Shown piece by piece: positions 58,801 through 64,000 of a DNA stretch of 64,000 bases; within the stretch, counting starts at the first letter, position 1; every line of letters begins with the position of its first letter. Position numbers and translations under genes: made by a program. Source of the DNA: Candidatus Zhuqueibacterota bacterium (GTDB lineage Bacteria > Zhuqueibacterota > Zhuqueibacteria > Residuimicrobiales > Oceaniaggregativiventaceae). The notes under the pieces were generated by a model. The model saw nothing but the letters and a program-made list of their open reading frames with translations. It searched no databases and was not told where the DNA came from. The DNA lies in assembly GCA_014728115.1 (NCBI GenBank), contig WJME01000033.1, positions 1 to 64,000 on the forward strand, in the 5' to 3' direction.

Positions 58801-60579
58801 ATGCGATTAAAATCGATTCTTTTGGCACTTTTCATACCGATCTCTATTTTCGCTCACACACCAGATAATCCATCAATACACGATATCGTGTCAAATGTTT
58901 TACAAACAATCAAATCGGAATTATCCCATAAAGAAGTAAAAAATCTGGATACTGAAACGGTATTGTCCATTCTCACTGCTGAACAAAAAGAGCAATTGGC
59001 AACTCAAGCGCTCCGTTTTACCATCGATGAGCAAAGCAAGATCTATATTGCTGCGAGAATGGGTCATTCCGGGCCTTTTTGGCTGGAGGAAAGAGGGTTT
59101 ACCCAAACCGGGGATACTCTGAGCAGCGAAAGACATGACACGTTTATTCTCTGGCAAAAACAGATGCCAAAAGGAACGGTAAATTTAGGTGTAAATTCTT
59201 TATATGGAGGGGGCAGACATTATATCATCTTTGTACCAGCGAATACACGAGTTACGGATCTCTATCCCGCAAGCATGAGACAGGTCGCGGCAGACACATC
59301 TGCCGATCTATATGTCGATCGGGAAGGCTCTTTCGACAGCTTGCCCGCGCTTTTAAAGGACACAAAAATTATCCAGGTTCCCTATGATCAGCGCGAAATC
59401 GGTGAAATCATAGGACAGCTCTATGTCACTCCATATCCGGCAGGACCTGAACCGGACCAAATCATGCTCAGCTGGAGCCAGAACCCTCAGACGACCCAAA
59501 CCGTGACCTGGCGTACCGACACCACCATTACAGATGCATCTATACTCTATCGCAAAAAAAGTGATCTGGAACTCTTTAACCCCCAACCTGTTCGCCTTAA
59601 AGCAACGACCCGGCGTCTGCAAACAGACGATATCGTCAACAATCCGGTCATACACCGGCATACGGTTACCCTGACAGATCTTGAACCTGCGACACGCTAC
59701 GAGTTTTCTGTTGGTGAAAATAGCGGGCAATATTGGAGTGAAATGCGTACATTTACCACAGCACCCGCAAGGACAGAGCCATTTTCGTTTCTGTATATGG
59801 GTGATGCCCAAAACGGCCTGGAGAGATGGGGATCGCTGGTAAAAACCGCTGTACGAAAGCGACCTGATGTAGCATTTGCCTTGCTGGCCGGAGATCTGGT
59901 CAACAGAGGAGCAAAGAGAGATGATTGGGACTCTTTTTTCGAAAACGGCGAACTCTTATTTTCAGAAAAACCACTCATGCCGGCCATCGGCAATCATGAA
60001 TGTCAGGGTGGGCATCCAACGCTCTATTTATCTCTTTTGAATCTGCCTGAAAACGGACCGAGCGATATTGAAAAAGAACGCGTCTATTATTTTCGCTATA
60101 GCAATGCGCTTTTTGTCATTTTGGATAGCAACCTCGATCCTGAACCTCAGGCCAAATGGCTCGATCAGGTATTAAGCGAAAACAGTGATGCTGTTTGGAA
60201 GTTTGTCATGTTCCACCATCCCATCTATTCATCGGCTAAAACCAGAAACAATAAAGAACTGAGAGAAACGATGGTGCCGGTATTCGACGAGCACCATGTG
60301 GATCTCGTTTTGCAGGGACACGATCATGCCTATTTACGGACCTGGCCCATGCATAACAATCAGCCCGTAAAAAGCACTAAAGAGGGAACCGTTTATGTTG
60401 TGTCTGTTTCAGGGGTCAAAATGTACGAACAGGGAGATTTTGACTATACAGCTGTAGGCTTTACCAAAACATCTACATTTCAGGTGCTGGATATCTGGAT
60501 AAATGGTGATCAGCTTATTTACCGCAGCTATGATAGCCTGGAAAATATGGTTGATCATTTTATCATTGAAAAGGAGTAA
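58801..60579 (+). CDS. Secreted purple-acid-phosphatase-like metallophosphoesterase
   Basis: 592 residues with a signal peptide ('MRLKSILLALFIPISIFAHTP'). The N-terminal 200 residues are of unknown type; a fibronectin-III-like purple acid phosphatase domain follows (about 213-320: 'PDQIMLSWSQNPQTTQTVTWRTD', 'LEPATRYEFSVG'), then a metallophosphoesterase (about 325-550) with metal-binding motifs 'FLYMGDAQNG', 'LLAGDLVNRG', 'AIGNHEC', 'MFHHPIY' and 'LQGHDHAYLRT'. This enzyme probably releases phosphate from esters in the periplasm or outside. AAGGAG lies five bases before the ATG. The next gene is close and on the same strand. Confidence 0.9.
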   Translation: MRLKSILLALFIPISIFAHTPDNPSIHDIVSNVLQTIKSELSHKEVKNLDTETVLSILTAEQKEQLATQALRFTIDEQSKIYIAARMGHSGPFWLEERGFTQTGDTLSSERHDTFILWQKQMPKGTVNLGVNSLYGGGRHYIIFVPANTRVTDLYPASMRQVAADTSADLYVDREGSFDSLPALLKDTKIIQVPYDQREIGEIIGQLYVTPYPAGPEPDQIMLSWSQNPQTTQTVTWRTDTTITDASILYRKKSDLELFNPQPVRLKATTRRLQTDDIVNNPVIHRHTVTLTDLEPATRYEFSVGENSGQYWSEMRTFTTAPARTEPFSFLYMGDAQNGLERWGSLVKTAVRKRPDVAFALLAGDLVNRGAKRDDWDSFFENGELLFSEKPLMPAIGNHECQGGHPTLYLSLLNLPENGPSDIEKERVYYFRYSNALFVILDSNLDPEPQAKWLDQVLSENSDAVWKFVMFHHPIYSSAKTRNNKELRETMVPVFDEHHVDLVLQGHDHAYLRTWPMHNNQPVKSTKEGTVYVVSVSGVKMYEQGDFDYTAVGFTKTSTFQVLDIWINGDQLIYRSYDSLENMVDHFIIEKE

Positions 60580-60581
60580 AC

Positions 60582-61136
60582 GTGAATTATTCCATCACCA
60601 CCAAAAAGGGCGATCAGGGCAAAACGACTCTATTGGATCATAGTGTCATTGAAAAATCAGATTTGCGGCCTGAAAGCTATGGAGCGCTCGATGAAGCCAC
60701 AGCCTTTATCGGATTGGCAAGATCGTTTTGCAGTCAACAAAATGTTATTGACATTCTAAGAGGCATGCAAAATCATATATATTTGATCAACGCGGAATTG
60801 GCCTGTCCCGTTGACAGGCTCCATTTATTGAAACATATGCTGCAAGAATCGCATCTTGAACAATTGGAAGGCTGGGAAAAACAGATCGAGCAAGACCTGG
60901 AGCTGCCGCGCAAGTTTGTTTTGTATGGTGAATGCAAATCAGCTGCGTATTTGGATGTGGCGCGCGCGGTCATGCGACGCGCCGAAAGGCGCACAGTCAT
61001 TTTGCATCATTCCACCGACTTGCAAAATGAGACAATTCTTCCATATTTGAATCGTGCCTCTGATATTTTATTTCTGTTGGCGAGATATGAAGAATTTAAA
61101 CAAAATATCCCTTATGCACATCCGGATGTCGTTTGA
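60582..61136 (+). CDS. PduO-type cob(I)alamin adenosyltransferase
   Basis: 184 residues. It adds the adenosyl group of ATP to cob(I)alamin. N-terminus 'TTKKGDQGKTTLLDHSVIEKSDLRPESYGALDEATAFIGLAR' carries the ATP-binding TKxGDxG-like motif with a Lys in place of the usual Thr/Ser; 'DVARAVMRRAERRTV' is the conserved Arg/Glu helix. Start GTG with AAGGAG five bases upstream, and the gap to the phosphatase gene is two bases, so it is co-translated. A link to phosphate release is not obvious. Confidence 0.88.
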   Translation: MNYSITTKKGDQGKTTLLDHSVIEKSDLRPESYGALDEATAFIGLARSFCSQQNVIDILRGMQNHIYLINAELACPVDRLHLLKHMLQESHLEQLEGWEKQIEQDLELPRKFVLYGECKSAAYLDVARAVMRRAERRTVILHHSTDLQNETILPYLNRASDILFLLARYEEFKQNIPYAHPDVV

Positions 61137-61212
61137 TGTATACAGTGAAATAGAGACGAATTTTTCAAAAAAGCCCTGCTTTATAAAACAGGATCTATAT
61201 ATCTGGCCCTAC

Positions 61213-61611
61213 TCAGGCAAAAGTGGGCAAGGAGTTTAAGATAATCCGATATTGATCATTTTCATAACGGATATCATCGATCTTGAGGTCAGGGACTTTA
61301 CTTGCGAATGCCTTATGGATATCGATGCGCAAAATCGGATGGGTAATGCTCATAAAATCAGGCTGGGGGATCTTGAAAATTTTCATCATCCATTCAATCA
61401 AAGTATTCGATGATACTGAGAAAAAAACAGCCCCGGCCTTAAACTCCTGAAAACTCATCACAAGGGTGAAACTGGGAACAAAATTTGACATGGATACCGT
61501 GATGACGATATCCTTGCCTCGGGCCTGGATTTTTTTTATCTGAGACGGCAAGGGCACAGATTTTTTTACCAGATCAAGCAATTCTTTACTATTCAGTAAC
61601 AACTGGGCCAC
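61213..61611 (-). CDS. Hypothetical protein
   Basis: 132 residues, GTG start after AAGGA. Alternating hydrophobic strands and a helix ('DIVITVSMSNFVPSFTLVMSFQEFKAGAVFFSVSS', 'TLIEWMMKIFKI') suggest a small alpha-beta domain such as those of lipid or cofactor sensors. I do not recognise a family. It lies alone between convergent and co-directional genes. Confidence 0.5.
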   Translation of the reverse strand: MAQLLLNSKELLDLVKKSVPLPSQIKKIQARGKDIVITVSMSNFVPSFTLVMSFQEFKAGAVFFSVSSNTLIEWMMKIFKIPQPDFMSITHPILRIDIHKAFASKVPDLKIDDIRYENDQYRIILNSLPTFA

Positions 61612-61656
61612 ATTTAAATCCTTTGGAATAAATGATTACTGATCAATTATATATTC

Positions 61657-62808
61657 TTATTCTTTTATCCCTTTACGAGTCTCGTTAAGCATATTGCGAA
61701 GGAACAGATGAGTATTTCCATGCCACGGTTTTGTACAGATATCAATATCTCCATCATGATCGACATCGGCGGCCACAGCTTCATGGCACCGTTTCCCGGA
61801 CAACAATAAATGCTCTTTCCAGCTGTTTCCTGTCTTGTCCAAATTTTCCCAAATATACATTTTATGAGTGGCTTTAGAAAGCGGCCCGCCGCCCGAGAAA
61901 ACATCCAGATCGCCATCGAGATCAAAATCAGCAACGGCCAGCGAATGAAAGTCCTGATCAGTGTCTAATTGTGAAATAGCATGGAAAATCCACCTTTGGG
62001 CCTGATTCACATTTTCCCACCAAAAAACCCGACAGGAAGGATAATCAGCTTCGGCTTGTACAATATCCGGGTCACCATCTTTATCCAGGTCAGTGACCCA
62101 GGATTTGATCGCCAAACCATATCTGCCAACGCGGCTTCCTCCCGGTGGAATCAGGTCGGCATGTTCGACCCATTTTTTTCCTCGATCATGATTCTGAAAC
62201 CAGCTATCCCCTCTCACGACGTCAATATCGCCGTCAAAATCCAGATCCCCGACCCCGGCAGGACTAACGCCTCCATGAATTCCAGTCCCCATACGCGTTT
62301 CGATCCAGGGTTGGGTGGGATCTTGAGGAATGCGATACCAATTCAAGAACGGGTGGGAGGTATCATTACTACAAGCAATCACATCCATCAGACCGTCCTG
62401 ATCGAGGTCCGCGACAACATTATCATGACATCCGATAGCCTGGGAAGAGAAAAACTCGAATGTTTTATCAGCGGGATTTCCGGGGTTTCGATACCATCCG
62501 GTACCGGCAATGATATCCAGCCATCCATCCCGATCGACGTCATGAACAGTTCCGCCGACATCCGTCCTGGCACCCTGGCCCAGATCATGCAATATCCACT
62601 CATCAGCATTGCGATATTCATACCAATACATTTTTCCTCTTTCACCGAACACCCAGTCCATATCTCCATCATGGTCCAGATCTACCAGGGCAGTTTGTCC
62701 CATGCGATTGCCAAATGTATCGATAACAGATACCTTGAATTCCGGCCATTCGGCCATGACAATAGAGATGGTACCCAATATGAGTAGGACAACTGATTTG
62801 ACAGACAT
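61657..62808 (-). CDS. Secreted FG-GAP/VCBS repeat protein
   Basis: 383 residues with a signal peptide ('MSVKSVVLLILGTISIVMAEWP'). The mature part is a beta-propeller of FG-GAP type: repeated acidic calcium-binding loops 'DLDHDGDMDWVFG', 'DVDRDGWLDIIAG', 'DLDQDGLMDVIA', 'DLDFDGDIDVVRG', 'DLDKDGDPDIVQA', 'DFDLDGDLDVFSG' and 'DVDHDGDIDICTK', seven copies spaced about 45-50 residues. Probably extracellular or on the outer surface. No T9SS sorting domain follows, the chain ending soon after the seventh repeat. GAGG before the ATG. Confidence 0.88.
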   Translation of the reverse strand: MSVKSVVLLILGTISIVMAEWPEFKVSVIDTFGNRMGQTALVDLDHDGDMDWVFGERGKMYWYEYRNADEWILHDLGQGARTDVGGTVHDVDRDGWLDIIAGTGWYRNPGNPADKTFEFFSSQAIGCHDNVVADLDQDGLMDVIACSNDTSHPFLNWYRIPQDPTQPWIETRMGTGIHGGVSPAGVGDLDFDGDIDVVRGDSWFQNHDRGKKWVEHADLIPPGGSRVGRYGLAIKSWVTDLDKDGDPDIVQAEADYPSCRVFWWENVNQAQRWIFHAISQLDTDQDFHSLAVADFDLDGDLDVFSGGGPLSKATHKMYIWENLDKTGNSWKEHLLLSGKRCHEAVAADVDHDGDIDICTKPWHGNTHLFLRNMLNETRKGIKE

Positions 62809-62914
62809 GTCTCAACTCCTCATCATTTTAGGAAAATGCAAAATACATAAATATAAACAAATAGGAAAATTGTTTTTACAAAGAGGAGAGAAGAAATGAC
62901 AAATAGATAGAACT

Positions 62915-62940
62915 CCCGGATATGCACAAGCACACCCGGG
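62915..62940 (-). terminator. Possible terminator of the superoxide dismutase gene
   Basis: CCCGG and CCGGG arms (62915-62919 and 62936-62940) flank a 16-base loop, 20 bases beyond the dismutase stop on the minus strand. No good T-run follows, so termination would be weak. Confidence 0.3.
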
Positions 62941-62959
62941 ATTGTTCAATACATAGAGT

Positions 62960-63586
62960 TTATTTTACATATTTTAGATAATACTCGTTGATACGCCCCC
63001 AGTGTAGATTATCGAGGAAATTATCGATATATACAGCTCTGCCGGGACCATCTTTATGATAATAAGCATGTTCGAATACATCGCAAGCAATCAGTGGCAC
63101 TCCGCCCCAAATGGCACCATACTGATGTTCATCGACCAATACATTGAGTAAACGTCCGGAGTAGAGTTTATCAAACACCAAAAGACCCCAACCACTCAGC
63201 TTGGCTGAAAATGCAGTGGCTTTGAAATCTTTTTTCCAATTCTCAAAAGAGCCGAACTCTTTTTCAATAGCCGCGACCACTTCGGGGCCTTTTGAGGGAT
63301 CCCCATCTCCGCCCAGAACCTGCCAGTAGATATCATGTAAGAGCGCCCCCGAATGATTCCAGGTTAAGCGGCGTTTTAATTCGCCGATTTCGCTATAATT
63401 TCCGTTAGCAGCATCGCGGTCAGCAGATTCGAGACCCTTCTCAATTGTATTCAGGGCTGTAACATAGCCTTTATGGTGTTTATTATAATGCCAATCGGTT
63501 GTTTCGCCACTGACAACCTGTTTGAGCAATTCCTTGGCTTCTTCATCCGAGTATGGGCGTTTTGCAAATTTCCATTCATATGCCAT
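62960..63586 (-). CDS. Superoxide dismutase, Fe/Mn family
   Basis: 208 residues. It converts superoxide to oxygen and hydrogen peroxide in the cytoplasm. Metal ligands are seen in 'DWHYNKHHKGYV', 'LTWNHSGALLHDIYW' and 'LIACDVFEHAYYHKDGPGRAVYIDNFLDNLHW'. The second block, with 'NHSGALLHDIYW', looks more like the archaeal and deep-branching bacterial type than like E. coli SodA/SodB. Whether iron or manganese is used cannot be read with confidence. No signal peptide. GAGG before the ATG. Confidence 0.93.
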   Translation of the reverse strand: MAYEWKFAKRPYSDEEAKELLKQVVSGETTDWHYNKHHKGYVTALNTIEKGLESADRDAANGNYSEIGELKRRLTWNHSGALLHDIYWQVLGGDGDPSKGPEVVAAIEKEFGSFENWKKDFKATAFSAKLSGWGLLVFDKLYSGRLLNVLVDEHQYGAIWGGVPLIACDVFEHAYYHKDGPGRAVYIDNFLDNLHWGRINEYYLKYVK

Positions 63587-63664
63587 AATATTTTACCTCT
63601 CATTTTATGTTTTTATTTACATCTACAAATAACGATTTCGATATATGAAACAGGACCCTTATTT

Positions 63665-63693
63665 GAAATATTCCAAAAGGAACAGAATGACAA
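63665..63693 (-). promoter_or_regulatory. Candidate sigma-70 promoter of superoxide dismutase
   Basis: Minus strand: -35 TTGTCA (63688-63693), 17-base spacer, weak -10 TATTTC (63665-63670), about 75 bases before the ATG. Confidence 0.4.
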
Positions 63694-63707
63694 AGAAACT
63701 TGATATA

Positions 63708-63735
63708 TTGCAAAAATTGTTGTATTGTTTATAGA
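63708..63735 (+). promoter_or_regulatory. Candidate sigma-70 promoter of the last gene
   Basis: -35 TTGCAA (63708-63713), 16-base spacer, -10 TATAGA (63730-63735). It would give a 5' leader of about 165 bases before the ATG at 63908. Confidence 0.4.
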
Positions 63736-63907
63736 CTGGCACTCCGAGCATTGCTTACAGGTACGAGAACGAGAAGCATCACAGCTTGCAGCCCTGGCTA
63801 TAAGAACCCATGTGATACCTACCTGACATTGTTAGATTTATGGAACTTGTAAAGTAATGATCACGTCTAATAGCATATCGAGTCACAGCAAAAGGATGTT
63901 AAAAATT

Positions 63908-64000
63908 ATGAAAGTAAAGTTGGTGATACTGGCAATTCTTGCTTTGATCCAGCTCGCGCCGGCACAACCTCAGGATGCGGTTGCAGAACGGGAGTTTTTC
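63908..64000 (+). CDS. Secreted protein, N-terminal fragment (truncated by window end)
   Basis: 31 codons run to the window edge. They read as a signal peptide, 'MKVKLVILAILALIQLAPAQ', with a cleavage site expected after 'APA', followed by 'PQDAVAEREFF'. AAGG lies about 12 bases upstream. The rest of the gene is outside the window, so no function can be given. Confidence 0.7.
   Translation, partial: MKVKLVILAILALIQLAPAQPQDAVAEREFF

Larger units (their letters stand above)
63587..63907. other. Divergent intergenic region of 321 bases
   Basis: Holds the upstream region of the dismutase gene (minus strand) and the leader of the secreted-protein gene (plus). I see candidate sigma-70 promoters on both strands (63665-63693 and 63708-63735). 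The 165-base leader after the plus-strand promoter contains short self-complementary stretches (CAGGTA with TACCTG), but no RNA family I can support. Confidence 0.5.

Noticed and set aside
63737-63756. TGGCAC and TTGCTT elements like a sigma-54 promoter before the last gene
   Set aside because: GG and GC are 13 bases apart; sigma-54 needs exactly 10 or very nearly so.
63740-63860. Leader region with stretches resembling 6S or SRP RNA
   Set aside because: The SRP tetraloop motif (GGAA with AGGAAGCAG) and a continuous 6S-like hairpin are not present; only short complementary segments are seen.
1-64000. CRISPR arrays, insertion sequences and prophage genes
   Set aside because: No regularly spaced repeats, transposase or phage-type proteins were seen on either strand.

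Overview
The window looks like chromosomal DNA of a Gram-negative bacterium from the Fibrobacterota-Chlorobiota-Bacteroidota (FCB) side of the tree, possibly near Calditrichota or the KSB1-type candidate phyla. The evidence is a type IX secretion (T9SS) sortase PorU with a PorV-like partner, FlgD-like C-terminal sorting domains ending in the usual 'NYPNPFNP' type of sequence, outer-membrane polysaccharide export genes, and a moderately AT-rich composition. The phylum is an inference; no rRNA or marker set is present. Most of the window is devoted to building and exporting surface polysaccharide.

Layout. (1) 2-20317, plus strand: one tightly overlapping run of about 18 genes. It holds many glycosyltransferases, a FemAB/GNAT-like acyltransferase, a NodB-like deacetylase, a GT9 enzyme, an O-antigen-polymerase-like membrane protein, a two-domain oxidoreductase and, last, an initiating sugar-phosphate transferase. 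(2) 20335-24052: a housekeeping block with tyrS, smpB, tRNA-Leu(CAG), a pterin carbinolamine dehydratase and an MFS transporter with a C-terminal zinc ribbon. (3) 24255-32595, minus strand: the T9SS module (lipoprotein with beta-propeller repeats, ArnT-like glycosyltransferase, a 75-residue stand-alone HisKA domain, PorU, PorV). (4) 32828-50138, minus strand: a 16-gene exopolysaccharide operon that starts with a fibronectin-III protein and a T9SS cargo protein, followed by OPX export protein, Wzz-like chain-length protein, XRE regulator, ExeA-like ATPase, CpsD-like ATPase, Wzy, Wzx, glycosyltransferases, a GDP-mannose/UDP-glucose dehydrogenase, methyltransferases and a sulfotransferase. (5) 50539-55549, minus strand: a degenerate receiver protein, an NtrC-family sigma-54 activator and two histidine kinases. 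(6) 55799-64000: mixed genes (ylxR-ylxQ, queT-like, EamA, rpiB, a remnant of an acyl-CoA synthetase, a purple-acid-phosphatase-like enzyme, PduO-type cobalamin adenosyltransferase, an FG-GAP protein, superoxide dismutase) and the first 31 codons of a secreted protein.

How the parts fit. I find two good sigma-54 promoter matches with exact GG-N10-GC geometry. One (50207-50223) lies before the exopolysaccharide operon, the other (32638-32654) before the PorU/PorV operon. A 16-bp direct repeat ending in a perfect 11-bp inverted repeat (50329-50370) sits about 105-150 bp upstream of the first promoter, where enhancer sites of NtrC-type activators usually lie, and an NtrC-type activator with two kinases is encoded next door. 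The inference is a sigma-54 regulon that co-expresses an acidic, probably sulfated exopolysaccharide, its T9SS-exported matrix proteins, and the T9SS sortase. The gene set resembles PEP-CTERM/exosortase exopolysaccharide loci, but T9SS takes the place of exosortase. I consider this the most interesting system in the window.
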